Position numbers and translations under genes: made by a program. Below, piece by piece: positions 6,814-15,926 of a stretch of 26,375 nucleotides of DNA. The DNA comes from DASTGO01 sp035719045. GTDB lineage: Bacteria > Actinomycetota > Actinomycetes > Actinomycetales > Kineosporiaceae. The number at the start of each line of letters is the position of its first letter. Positions within the stretch are counted from its first letter, which is position 1. The stretch covers positions 1-26,375 of the forward strand of contig DASTGO010000303.1 in assembly GCA_035719045.1 (NCBI GenBank), written 5' to 3'. Below the pieces are notes generated by a model, which ran no database searches, was not told the origin of the DNA, and saw only the letters and a program-made list of their open reading frames with translations.

Positions 6814-7713
6814 ATGGATCTGGACCCGGTGCGCGCCCGCTGCTTTCTCGAGGTGGTCGAGCGGGGCACCGTCGCGGCGGCCGCGGGCGCTCTCGGCTAC
6901 ACCCCGTCGGCGGTGTCCCAGCAGGTCGCCAAGCTGGAGCGGTCGCTCGGGCTGTTCCTGTTCGACCGGGTGTCCGGGCGGCTGCGCCCGACCGCCGCCG
7001 GGCTGGCCCTGGTCCCGCATGTGCACCGGGCCCTGGACGCCCTGGAGTCCGGCCGGCGGTCCGCGCTGGAGGCGGCGGCCACCGGCCGGCCCGCGGTCAG
7101 CCTGGCCGCCTTCCCGTCCGCCCTGGTCAACGTGGTGGCACCCGCCCTGGCCGGGCTGCCGCAGCCGGCCGGGCTGGTCACCGAGGCCGAGGACGACGCC
7201 GGCCTGCGCGAACTGTCCCTGGGGCACGTCGACGTGGCGATCGTCCAGGAGCACAGCCACCAGCGGTACCGGCGGGACCCCCGGTTCCGCTACCACCGGC
7301 TGGCCGCGGACCCGTTCTACCTGGTGATCCCGCAGGACTGGCCGGCGCCCGCCCGGCTGGCCGACACCGGGGACCTGCCCTGGGTGGTCAGCCTGCCGGG
7401 GACCCCGTGCCGGCTGTCCACCGAGGAGGCCTGGGCCCAGACCGCGATCCGGCCCCGGATCGCCGCCCAGGCCGCCGAACTCGGCTCGCTGACCGCCCTG
7501 ATCGCCGGCCGGGCGGGGGTCGGACTGCTGCCCGGGCTCGGCATCCCCGCCGGTGCGGGCGGGATCCGGATCGTCACCGGCGCCTTCCCCGCGCAGCGGT
7601 CCCTCTACGCCGTCACCCGCCGGACGAACAGCGACGGCGGGGTGGGGGAGGTGATCGGGGCGCTAGCCGTCGCCGCCCGGCAGGCCGTCGACCGGCTGCC
7701 CGCCGCCGGCTAG
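6814..7713 (+). CDS. LysR-family transcriptional regulator
   Basis: A 299-aa LTTR. Residues 1-60 hold the winged helix-turn-helix (RARCFLEVVERGTVAAAAG, then YTPSAVSQQVAKLERSLG and LFDR). From about residue 85 it has the periplasmic-binding-protein-like effector domain (SLAAFPSALVNVVAP, and later LIAGRAGVGLLPGLG). Start ATG 6814 is preferred over an in-frame upstream codon at 6763 because it begins right at the HTH and has a -10 box 7 nt upstream. It is transcribed divergently from the EamA transporter, the usual arrangement for a LysR protein regulating its neighbour, often in response to the exported compound. Followed by two hairpins that could end transcription. Confidence 0.92.
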   Translation: MDLDPVRARCFLEVVERGTVAAAAGALGYTPSAVSQQVAKLERSLGLFLFDRVSGRLRPTAAGLALVPHVHRALDALESGRRSALEAAATGRPAVSLAAFPSALVNVVAPALAGLPQPAGLVTEAEDDAGLRELSLGHVDVAIVQEHSHQRYRRDPRFRYHRLAADPFYLVIPQDWPAPARLADTGDLPWVVSLPGTPCRLSTEEAWAQTAIRPRIAAQAAELGSLTALIAGRAGVGLLPGLGIPAGAGGIRIVTGAFPAQRSLYAVTRRTNSDGGVGEVIGALAVAARQAVDRLPAAG

Positions 7714-7792
7714 TGCCCGGGGGCCGCCGCGGGGGCGGGTTCAAGGTCTTGAGCGCGGCTGCCGAGGACAGTCACGCAGCACGCCGGAACGG

Positions 7793-7853
7793 GCGGCTCC
7801 GGACCATCGGGGCGTCCCCGGCGGGAGCCGCTGCGGGCGGGCCGCACCCGCCC
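7793..7853 (+). terminator. Paired hairpins after the LysR gene
   Basis: GCGGCTCC (7793-7800) pairs with 7824-7831. GGGCGGG (7835-7841) pairs with CCCGCCC (7847-7853) around a 5-nt loop. No T-tract follows, as is common in GC-rich actinobacteria. Confidence 0.4.
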
Positions 7854-7882
7854 AGGTGACCATCAGGCGAAGTGGGGACGAG

Positions 7883-8212
7883 ATGACCGTGATCAAGGCG
7901 ACCTGCCCGAGCTGTGGCGACGTCGAGCTGACGCCGCAGCAGGTCCGGCTGGTGACCAGCAACCTGCCGGAACGGTCCTACTACTCGTTCACCTGCGCCG
8001 CCTGCGGCGACCTGGTGCGCAAGCCGGCCGGGGCCGAGGTGGTCCGGCTGCTGCGGGTCGGCGGGGTGGTGCCCGAGCAGCTGCATATCCCCGCTGAGGC
8101 CCTGGAGGAGCATGAGGGCCCCGCGCTGAACTGGGACGACCTGATCGACTTCAGCACCTGGCTGCAGAACGCCTCGACCATCGCCGCCGCGGCGGCCGCC
8201 GGACGCAACTGA
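7883..8212 (+). CDS. Small conserved actinobacterial zinc-ribbon protein of unknown function
   Basis: A 109-aa protein with a treble-cleft or zinc-ribbon pattern: CPSC at residues 8-11 and CAAC at 38-41. These four cysteines probably bind one zinc ion. The sequence between them (ELTPQQVRLV, RSYYSFTC) and the later VVPEQLHIPAEAL and GPALNWDDLIDF segments match a small conserved hypothetical family I know from many actinobacteria. The function is not known. No signal peptide or membrane segment is present. ATG 7883 is chosen for its GGGGACGAG upstream region and because the family begins with MTVIKATCP; nine upstream codons would be non-conserved. Its own hairpin follows immediately. Confidence 0.85.
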   Translation: MTVIKATCPSCGDVELTPQQVRLVTSNLPERSYYSFTCAACGDLVRKPAGAEVVRLLRVGGVVPEQLHIPAEALEEHEGPALNWDDLIDFSTWLQNASTIAAAAAAGRN

Positions 8213-8234
8213 GCCGGGTCGCGGGGTCCGGCTC
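8211..8234 (+). terminator. Hairpin at the stop codon of the zinc-ribbon gene
   Basis: GAGCCGG (8211-8217) pairs with CCGGCTC (8228-8234) around a 10-nt loop. It overlaps the TGA stop. No T-run follows. Confidence 0.4.
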
Positions 8235-8381
8235 CCGTCGGCCGCGCACCGGGCCGGACCACACCCGTCGCCGAGTGGTCGGACAGGGCCGGGAAACTGG
8301 TTCAACCGGGTGATCCGGGTGATCAGGGCGGTGACGGGAGCGAAAGTTACCGACGGGTAGCGGTCCCCGCGCCGCGCCGCC

Positions 8382-8387
8382 TACCCT
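8382..8387 (+). promoter_or_regulatory. Leaderless -10 box of the aldehyde dehydrogenase
   Basis: TACCCT, followed by 6 nt and ATG 8394. No Shine-Dalgarno is seen between them, which favours a leaderless mRNA. Confidence 0.5.
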
Positions 8388-8393
8388 GCAGCC

Positions 8394-10031
8394 ATGTCCG
8401 ACCCCACCCTGGACGCCGCGGTCCTCCCGGCTGGTGGCTCCGAGCCCTCGGGCGCGGCCACCGGCATCCCCGTCACCTCCACCGGCTGGCGCCCCGAGGT
8501 GGTCCGGCGCCTGACCGCCCGGGTGGTCGCGGCCCCCGGCGCTCCGACGCTGACCACGACGACACCGCTGACCGGCGCCGCGCTCGCCGAGATCCCGCAG
8601 TGCGACGTCGAGGACGTCCGGACCGCCGTCGCGAACGCCCGGCTGGCGCAGGCGCAGTGGGCGTTGCGGCCGATCCGGGAGCGGGCCGCCGTGCTCCGCC
8701 GGGTCCACGACCTGGTGCTCGACCGGCGCAGCGAGATCCTCGACATCGTCCAACTGGAGACCGGCAAGGCGCGCGGCCACGCCTACGAGGAAGTCGCCGA
8801 CGTCGCGATCAACGCCCGCTTCTACTCCCGGCGGGGTCCGAAGCTGCTGGCCGACGTCCGGCGGCAGGGCATCATGCCGGTGTTCACCCGCACCACGGAG
8901 GTCCGCCACCCCAAGGGCGTGATCGGGGTCGTCGCGCCGTGGAACTATCCGCTGGCGCTGTCCCTGTCGGACTCCCTGCCCGCCCTGCTGGCCGGTAACG
9001 CCGTCGTGCTCAAGCCGGACTCGCAGACCACGCTCACCGCGCTGTGGGGGGCCGAGCTGCTGGCCGAGGCCGGGCTGCCGGAAGGGCTCTACCAGATCGT
9101 GGCCGGCTCCGGTTCCGTCGTCGGGACGGCCCTGTTCGACGTCGCCGACTACGTCTGTTTCACCGGGTCCACGGCGACCGGCCGGCGGGTCGCCCAGCAG
9201 GCGGCGGGGCGGCTGGTGGGTGCCTCGCTGGAGCTCGGCGGCAAGAACGGCTGCTACGTGGCGGCCGACGCCGACGTCGAGGCCGCGGCGGAGGGACTGG
9301 TCCGCGACTGCTTCTCCAGCGCCGGCCAGCTGTGCGTGTCCATCGAGCGGATCTACGTCCACGAGCAGGTGGCGGACGCCTTCGTCGACCGGTTCGTCGA
9401 CCGGGTCCGGGGGCTGGAACTGGGGGTGGGGCTGGACTTCACCGCCGATGTGGGCAGCCTGGCGTCGGCGCAGCAGCTGGCCACCGTGACCGCGCAGGTC
9501 GAGGACGCGGTCGCGCATGGTGCGACGGTGCTCGCCGGTGGCCGCCCCCGTCCCGACCTCGGCCCGGTGTTCTTCGAGCCGACCGTGCTGACCGACGTCC
9601 CGCCGGAGGCGATCTGCCACGCCGAGGAGACCTTCGGTCCCGTGGTCAGCATCTACCGGGTGGGCAGCGACGAGGAGGCGGTGCGGCGGATCAACGACTC
9701 GCCGTACGGCCTCAACGGCGCCGTCTGGACCCGGGACACCCGGCGCGGGGCCGCGATCGCCCGCCGGCTGCACACCGGGACGGCGAGCGTGAACGAGAGC
9801 TTCACCGCCACCTGGGGCAGTATCGGGGCGCCGATGGGCGGCCGCGGGCAGTCCGGGATCGGCCGCCGTCACGGTGCCGAGGGGCTGCTGCGGTTCACCG
9901 AGGTGCAGACCGTGGCCGTGCAGAAGGTGGTCGGCCTGCGGCAGCTGTACGGGCTCGGGGCCCGCCGGTTCGCCGACACGTTCACCCGGCTGCTGAAGCT
10001 GTCCAGGGCCACCCGCTTCCCCTGGCCCTGA
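8394..10031 (+). CDS. gabD2: Succinate-semialdehyde dehydrogenase, GabD2-like aldehyde dehydrogenase
   Basis: This 545-aa NAD(P)-dependent aldehyde dehydrogenase has the catalytic residues in place: Glu280 in SLELGGKNG and Cys314 in SSAGQLCVSIERIYV, the usual 34 residues apart. The cofactor-binding region shows VVAPWNYPLAL, VVLKPDSQT and FTGSTATGRRVAQ. The C-terminus has ETFGPVVSIY and SIGAPMGGRGQSGIGRRHG. The overall pattern, notably SIERIYV and RRHG-EGLLRFTE, fits the mycobacterial GabD2 type that oxidises succinic semialdehyde to succinate, but a broader aldehyde range is possible. The first about 50 residues are a low-complexity extension relative to that family. The downstream SDR gene is 53 bp away and may be cotranscribed. 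Confidence 0.88.
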   Translation: MSDPTLDAAVLPAGGSEPSGAATGIPVTSTGWRPEVVRRLTARVVAAPGAPTLTTTTPLTGAALAEIPQCDVEDVRTAVANARLAQAQWALRPIRERAAVLRRVHDLVLDRRSEILDIVQLETGKARGHAYEEVADVAINARFYSRRGPKLLADVRRQGIMPVFTRTTEVRHPKGVIGVVAPWNYPLALSLSDSLPALLAGNAVVLKPDSQTTLTALWGAELLAEAGLPEGLYQIVAGSGSVVGTALFDVADYVCFTGSTATGRRVAQQAAGRLVGASLELGGKNGCYVAADADVEAAAEGLVRDCFSSAGQLCVSIERIYVHEQVADAFVDRFVDRVRGLELGVGLDFTADVGSLASAQQLATVTAQVEDAVAHGATVLAGGRPRPDLGPVFFEPTVLTDVPPEAICHAEETFGPVVSIYRVGSDEEAVRRINDSPYGLNGAVWTRDTRRGAAIARRLHTGTASVNESFTATWGSIGAPMGGRGQSGIGRRHGAEGLLRFTEVQTVAVQKVVGLRQLYGLGARRFADTFTRLLKLSRATRFPWP

Positions 10032-10084
10032 CCGCTCGCCGTGATGATCTGGCCGCGAGCGCCGTTGCGGGCGAGGATGTCGCC

Positions 10085-11161
10085 GTGACCTCCAGCAGCC
10101 CGGTATCCGGGGGCTTCGCCGACCCCGCCGCGCGCCGGGAGCCGTCCTGGTCCCCGGCCCTGATCCCGGACCTCACCGGCACCACCGCCGTCGTCACCGG
10201 AGCCAGCTCCGGCCTGGGCTACGTGACCGCGCGGGAGCTGCTGCACCGTGGCGCCCATGTGGTGCTCGCCTGCCGGGACACCGGCCGCGGCGAGCAGGCC
10301 CTGCACCGGATGCAGGACCAGGTGCGCGCCGCCCGGGCCACGCAGGGCGTCACCTTCCGCGGGACCGACGCCCTGCGCCAGGTGCAGGCCCAGGCGCACG
10401 GCAGCGCGGAGGTCCGCGAGCTGGACCTGGCCGAGCTGGCCTCGGTGCGCCGCTTCGCCGCAGCCCTGGCCGGCGAGCGGGACCGGCTGGAACTGCTGGT
10501 GAACAACGCCGGGGTGATGGCCCTCCCGCAGCGGACCACCGCCGACGGGTTCGAGCTGCAGCTGGCGACCAACCACCTCGGGCCGTTCGCGCTCACCGGC
10601 CGGCTGCTGCCACTCCTGCTGGCCGGGGAACCGTCGTGCGGGGTGCCCCGGGTGGTCACGGTGTCCAGCCTGATGCACCGCACCGGCCGGCTGTTCCGCG
10701 ACGACCTCATGCTCGGCAACGGGTACAGCCCGTACCGGGCCTACTCCCAGTCCAAGCTGGCCAATCTGCTGTTCACCCTCCAGTTGCAGCGGCGGATCGA
10801 CGCGACCGGTGCCCGGCTGGCCGCCCTGGCCTGCCACCCCGGCTATGCGGCGACCAACCTGCAGACGGTCGGGCCGGTGATGGCCGGGCAGCGGTTCACC
10901 GGGTGGGTGATGTCCCTGGGGAATCGGGTGATCGCGCAGTCCGCGGAGCGTGGTGCCTGGCCCAGCCTGCGGGCGGCCACCGATCCCGGGGCCCGGGGCG
11001 GGGAGTTCTTCGGGCCGGCCGGGTTCGGCGGCACCCGGGGGCGTCCGGTGCGGGTCTCGCGGTCCGCGCGCGCCCAGGACCCGGACGCCGCCGCCTGGCT
11101 GTGGGAGCGCTCCGTCGAACTGACCGGCGTGGACTACCACGAGCTGGGTGCCACGGCCTGA
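10085..11161 (+). CDS. Short-chain dehydrogenase/reductase (retinol-dehydrogenase/protochlorophyllide-reductase-like)
   Basis: A 358-aa classical SDR. The NAD(P)-binding motif TGASSGLG is at residues 38-45, NNAGVMALP follows further on, and the catalytic site is YSQSK preceded by TVSSLMHRTG. The NHLGPFALTGRLLP and CHPGYAATNLQ segments are typical of the RDH/POR-like branch. It should reduce or oxidise a carbonyl/alcohol with NADP(H); the substrate is unknown. The start is GTG 10085, with a GCGAGGA ribosome site about 8 nt upstream; the long in-frame extension upstream is only the shadow of the dehydrogenase gene. About 35 residues precede the Rossmann fold. Probably in one unit with the preceding GabD2-like gene. 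Confidence 0.9.
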   Translation: MTSSSPVSGGFADPAARREPSWSPALIPDLTGTTAVVTGASSGLGYVTARELLHRGAHVVLACRDTGRGEQALHRMQDQVRAARATQGVTFRGTDALRQVQAQAHGSAEVRELDLAELASVRRFAAALAGERDRLELLVNNAGVMALPQRTTADGFELQLATNHLGPFALTGRLLPLLLAGEPSCGVPRVVTVSSLMHRTGRLFRDDLMLGNGYSPYRAYSQSKLANLLFTLQLQRRIDATGARLAALACHPGYAATNLQTVGPVMAGQRFTGWVMSLGNRVIAQSAERGAWPSLRAATDPGARGGEFFGPAGFGGTRGRPVRVSRSARAQDPDAAAWLWERSVELTGVDYHELGATA

Positions 11162-11164
11162 ACC

Positions 11165-11182
11165 CCGTCCCGCCGAGGACGG
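11165..11182. terminator. Weak hairpin between convergent SDR and nickel-transporter genes
   Basis: CCGTCC (11165-11170) pairs with GGACGG (11177-11182) around 6 nt in the 41-bp convergent gap. It is small, and no T-tract follows. Confidence 0.25.
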
Positions 11183-11202
11183 ACGCCTGCAGCGCCGGGG
11201 GA

Positions 11203-12357
11203 TCAGTCCAGTTCGGGGACGGGTTCGGCGGCGAGGGCCCAGCGCTCTTCGATCCGGGCCAGCCGCCACACCGCGAGGGCGATCAGCCAGGTGAGGACGA
11301 ACAGGGCGACGATGGCGTAGCCGACGTTGTTGAGGTTCAGCCCGCCGATGTAGGCCAGGGGACCGGTGGTGATGCCGAGCTTGTCGGTGAGGATCGACAC
11401 CAGTTCGATGGTCCCGATGATGAGGGCCACCGCCACCGACAGGCCGGTGATCGTCAGGTTGTAGTAGACCTTGCGCACCGGCTTGGAGAACGCCCACCCG
11501 TAGGCGAAGTTCATGAAGCAGCCGTCGATGGTGTCCAGCAGGCTCATCCCGGCCGCGAACAGGATCGGCAGGGTGAGGACCGCGTACCAGGGGAGCGCGA
11601 ACGCCGCGGCACCGCCGGCCAGGACCAGCAGGCCGACCTCCGTGGCCGTGTCGAAGCCCAGCCCGAACAGCAGCCCGACCGGGTACATCTGCCATGGCCG
11701 GCTCACCGTGCGGGTGACCCCGGACAGGATCCGGTTCATGAAGCCGCGGTTGTTGAGATGGTCCTCCAGGGCGGCCTCGTCGAAGGTGCCCCGGCGCATC
11801 TGCCGGAACACCCTGAGGATCCCGACCAGGACCGCCAGGTTGATGATGCCGATCAGGTAGAGGAACACCCCGGACACCCCGGTGCCGATCACACCCGCGG
11901 TCCGTTGCAGGGCCGAGGAGTCGTTCTCGACCTGCCCGGCCAGCGCCTTCACACCGAGTGCGAGCAGCAGGCAGAGGCTGAACACCACCGACGAGTGGCC
12001 CAGGGAGAACCAGAACCCGACCGACAGCGGCCGGCGGCCCTCGCCCATGAACTTGCGGGTGGTGTTGTCGATCGCGGCGATGTGGTCGGCGTCGAAGGCA
12101 TGCCGCATCCCGAGGGTGTAGGCGGTGACCCCGAGCCCGATCCCGAACACCTGGTGCGTGCCCACCTGGTAGTGCCGCGGCGCCACGATCAGCCCCAGCA
12201 CCCCCCAGCCGACCACGTGCAGCAGCAGGACGAATCCGGCCATCGCGCCCAGCGAGATCCACTCCCGGCGGTCCAGGGCCTGCATCATCCGCCGGGTCGC
12301 CGACCTCTCGGCGGGGGTTGTCGACGACGGCGTCATCGTCGGTGTCGACGGTGTCAT
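11203..12357 (-). CDS. NiCoT-family nickel/cobalt permease (HoxN/NixA type)
   Basis: This 384-aa membrane protein has all four NiCoT signatures: RHAFDADHI (residues 85-93), FSLGHSSVV (117-125), LGFDTATE and GMSLLDTIDG. About eight membrane segments are visible. The family imports Ni2+ and/or Co2+ with high affinity; specificity cannot be read reliably. The start is ATG 12357 with a strong GGGGAGGG ribosome site 4-11 nt upstream; the longer in-frame ORF upstream is antisense to the SURF1 gene. It is divergent from SURF1. Its promoter carries a Nur-like operator on the -35, suggesting repression when nickel is sufficient. No nickel enzyme is encoded in this window, so the user of the metal (urease, Ni-SOD or hydrogenase) must lie elsewhere. 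Confidence 0.93.
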   Translation of the reverse strand: MTPSTPTMTPSSTTPAERSATRRMMQALDRREWISLGAMAGFVLLLHVVGWGVLGLIVAPRHYQVGTHQVFGIGLGVTAYTLGMRHAFDADHIAAIDNTTRKFMGEGRRPLSVGFWFSLGHSSVVFSLCLLLALGVKALAGQVENDSSALQRTAGVIGTGVSGVFLYLIGIINLAVLVGILRVFRQMRRGTFDEAALEDHLNNRGFMNRILSGVTRTVSRPWQMYPVGLLFGLGFDTATEVGLLVLAGGAAAFALPWYAVLTLPILFAAGMSLLDTIDGCFMNFAYGWAFSKPVRKVYYNLTITGLSVAVALIIGTIELVSILTDKLGITTGPLAYIGGLNLNNVGYAIVALFVLTWLIALAVWRLARIEERWALAAEPVPELD

Positions 12358-12421
12358 GGGTCCCTCCCCGTTGCGGTCGGCGCCGACCGGGGACGACGTC
12401 ACCCGCCCCGCCGACAGGGCG

Positions 12422-12464
12422 ACGCTATTGGGCACCCCTCTTTCTTGCAACTGGTTCGCAAGAA
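12422..12464 (-). promoter_or_regulatory. Promoter of the nickel transporter with a Nur-like operator
   Basis: On the minus strand TTGCAA (12450-12445) and TAGCGT (12427-12422) form a -35/-10 pair with an ideal 17-bp spacer, giving a 5' leader of roughly 58 nt. Overlapping the -35 is TTGCAA-CTGGT-TCGCAA (12445-12461), inside a longer inverted repeat TTCTTGC / GCAAGAA (12442-12448, 12458-12464). This matches the Streptomyces Nur box (TTGCAA-N5-TTGCAA) with one mismatch. Nur is a Fur-family, nickel-dependent repressor of nickel uptake, so the context agrees. The regulator itself is not in the window. Confidence 0.7.
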
Positions 12465-12540
12465 GGAGGGAGACGTGGTCGCCGGGCCGATCGCGCCGTG
12501 ATCGTGGCCGACCGGGCTCGGCGGCCCGGGTGCGGCTCTG

Positions 12541-12546
12541 TACCGT
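12541..12546 (+). promoter_or_regulatory. Leaderless -10 box of the SURF1 gene
   Basis: TACCGT, followed by 6 nt and GTG 12553. It is the same sequence and spacing as at the double-NUDIX gene. No ribosome site is visible. Confidence 0.5.
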
Positions 12547-12552
12547 GAAGGC

Positions 12553-13551
12553 GTGCTCCGCACCGCGTTGAGACCCCGCTGGCTGATCCTCCTGGTCCTG
12601 GTCCTGGCCGCCGCGTCCGTGATGGCCCGGCTCGGGCAGTGGCAGTTCGACCGGGCCCGCGAGAACGGCGGCAAGCAGCAGAAGCAGGAGCAGCGCGGTC
12701 CCGCCGTCCCGCTGGCGGGGGTGCTCACCGCCCGGCACACCTTCCCGGCCTCCGCCGCGGGCAAGCTGGTCACCGCCACCGGTAGCTGGGACGCCGGCCA
12801 TCAGCTCCTGGTCGCCGACCGACCGGCCACCACCTCCGCGAACGGCGGCGGACCGAAGGGGTGGTGGCTGCTGACCCCGCTGCAGCTGCCCGACGGGTCC
12901 GCGGTGCCGGTGGTCCGGGGGTGGGTCGCCTCGGCGGGCGAGCCTGCGGCGTCGGCCTCTGCGGTGCCCACAGGGACGGTCACCGTGACCGGTGTGATGC
13001 AGCCTGCGGAGGAGCCTGTCGTCCGGCCGCCCGGCCAGACCGCGGGGTTGCCCGCCGGGCAGCTCGACGGCGTGGACGTCACCCAGCTGATCAAGGTCTG
13101 GCCGCAGCCGCTGCTGACCGGGTTCCTCGTGCTCACCTCCCAGGAGCCGGTGGCCGGGACCCCCGCGCACCTGGTCGAGTACAGCAGCGCGGACTCCGCG
13201 CTGGCGCTGCAGAACCTGTCCTATGCGGTCCAGTGGTTCCTGTTCGCCGCGTTCGGGCTGTTCCTGTGGGGCCGCCTGGTCCGGGAGGACCACCGCGGGA
13301 CCCTCGGGCGCAGGCGTCCGGTCGCCGGTGCCGGTCCTGCCGGCGGGCCCGGGACCGCCGAGCCTGACCCCGCGGCCGGCGACCCGCAGGCGGTTGCCGG
13401 TGTGGAGGCGGTTGCCGGTGCGGAGGCGGTTGCCGGTGCGGAGGCGGTCGCCGAGGGGGTCCTGGCCGAGCCTGACCCCGCCCACGACCCGTCCGGTCCG
13501 GTGGGCGACGATGAGGCACCCGCTCCCGCCGTCGGAGGTACCCACCCGTGA
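12553..13551 (+). CDS. SURF1-family protein (cytochrome c oxidase assembly)
   Basis: This 332-aa membrane protein has the family architecture: an N-terminal membrane helix (residues about 11-26), a large extracytoplasmic domain and a second helix (about 222-240, VQWFLFAAFGLFLWG). Visible SURF1 features are LGQWQFDRA after the first helix, GSWDAGHQLLVADRP, GWWLLTPLQL, VVRGWV and the LSYAVQWFLFAAF ending. SURF1 proteins help insert heme a into aa3-type oxidase. The C-terminal about 85 residues are a cytoplasmic low-complexity tail with a six-residue tandem repeat (AVAGAE), not part of the family fold. The GTG start has a leaderless -10. The stop overlaps the DUF3817 start by 4 bp, so the two are translationally coupled. 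Confidence 0.9.
   Translation: MLRTALRPRWLILLVLVLAAASVMARLGQWQFDRARENGGKQQKQEQRGPAVPLAGVLTARHTFPASAAGKLVTATGSWDAGHQLLVADRPATTSANGGGPKGWWLLTPLQLPDGSAVPVVRGWVASAGEPAASASAVPTGTVTVTGVMQPAEEPVVRPPGQTAGLPAGQLDGVDVTQLIKVWPQPLLTGFLVLTSQEPVAGTPAHLVEYSSADSALALQNLSYAVQWFLFAAFGLFLWGRLVREDHRGTLGRRRPVAGAGPAGGPGTAEPDPAAGDPQAVAGVEAVAGAEAVAGAEAVAEGVLAEPDPAHDPSGPVGDDEAPAPAVGGTHP
13390..13455 (+). repeat. 18-bp tandem repeat in the SURF1 tail
   Basis: Three near-perfect copies of GCGGTTGCCGGTGCGGAG (13390-13443) and a partial fourth encode AVAG(V/A)E repeats. In-frame copy number could vary between strains without harming the SURF1 domain. Confidence 0.8.
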
Positions 13552-13883
13552 AGCTCGCCCTCACCTTCTACCGCGTCATGGCGTACGTGACCGGGGTGTT
13601 CCTGCTGCTGCTGTGCCTGAACATGATCCTCAAGTACGTCCTGGACCAGAAGGGTCTGGGTGACTGGATCCCGATCGGGCACGGCTGGCTGTACATGATC
13701 TACGTCGTGGTCGCGGTCGACCTGTGGTTCCGGACCCGGATCGACGTCGCCCGCACCGTGTTCGTCGTGCTGGCCGGGACCATCCCGTTCGCCTCGTTCT
13801 TCGCCGAGCGCTGGGTGACCCACCAGGTCCAGCCGATGATCGACGCGCAGGAGCGCGGCACCCGGGCACCCGCCGCCTCCTGA
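13548..13883 (+). CDS. DUF3817 family integral membrane protein
   Basis: A 111-aa protein with three hydrophobic segments (about residues 10-29, 43-59 and 64-84) and the DUF3817 pattern FYRVMAYVTGVFLL, IGHGWLYMIYVVVA, IPFASFFAERWV. It should sit in the cytoplasmic membrane; its role is unknown. GTG 13548 overlaps the SURF1 TGA (GTGA) and has a GGAGG ribosome site 9 nt upstream, so coupled translation is likely. DUF3817 genes commonly lie near guaA or guaB in actinobacteria, and guaA follows here. The last about 15 residues are charged and probably cytoplasmic. Confidence 0.88.
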   Translation: MKLALTFYRVMAYVTGVFLLLLCLNMILKYVLDQKGLGDWIPIGHGWLYMIYVVVAVDLWFRTRIDVARTVFVVLAGTIPFASFFAERWVTHQVQPMIDAQERGTRAPAAS

Positions 13884-13989
13884 TCCCGCTCCGCCGGATC
13901 CGTCCGCCGGATCTGCGGTCGTGACCGGTCTGCGGCGTCGCCGGTGACCCGCCGGTGGCGCCGCCGACAGGTGCTGTGGGGCGGGCCAG

Positions 13990-13995
13990 TAGGCT
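13990..13995 (+). promoter_or_regulatory. Leaderless -10 box of guaA
   Basis: TAGGCT, followed by 7 nt and GTG 14003, with no ribosome site in between. It gives guaA its own promoter, separate from SURF1-DUF3817. Confidence 0.5.
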
Positions 13996-14002
13996 GCGCG
14001 GA

Positions 14003-15730
<1,728 letters not shown>

Positions 15731-15751
15731 AACGGACACTCGGTTAGGTGG

Positions 15752-15890
15752 AGTGTGGCGCTCGGGCGTGGAGCGCAGCGGAACGCCGAGTGGGAGTGAG
15801 CGCAGCGATCGACCACTCGCAATGGGTGCAGTGTGGCGCTCGGGTGTGGAGCGCAGCGGAACGCCCGAGTGGGAGTGAGCGCAGCGATCG
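15752..15890. repeat. Two about 60-bp direct repeats downstream of guaA
   Basis: 15752-15811 and 15830-15890 differ by one substitution and one single-base gap. Each holds two GAGCGCAGCG motifs, an inverted repeat CTCGGGCGT / ACGCCCGAG (imperfect in each copy, at different positions) and CGAGTGGGAGTGA, which is also the exact 3' end of guaA (15718-15730). They lie in the convergent guaA/NmrA gap and no gene is encoded. GAGCGCAGCG-type repeats are common between actinobacterial genes. Confidence 0.85.
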
Positions 15891-15926
15891 GCTCCTACCG
15901 CGGGAAGGTCAATCCGCGGTAGGAGC
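15891..15926. terminator. Bidirectional hairpin between guaA and the NmrA-like gene
   Basis: Perfect 13-bp arms GCTCCTACCGCGG (15891-15903) and 15914-15926 enclose a 10-nt loop. The loop and second arm contain the stop codon of the minus-strand NmrA-like gene. The convergent position and stem strength suggest a shared terminator. Confidence 0.65.

Noticed and set aside
8151..9872. 573-codon open frame antisense to the aldehyde dehydrogenase
   Set aside because: Shadow frame with low-complexity composition and no start signals; the plus-strand gene has catalytic residues in place.
9869..12262. 797-codon minus-strand frame across the SDR and transporter genes
   Set aside because: It is out of frame with the NiCoT gene and antisense to the SDR; both of those are well supported.
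15731..15908. CRISPR array
   Set aside because: Only two long near-identical units with one short spacer and gene-end motifs; no regular repeat-spacer pattern and no cas genes.
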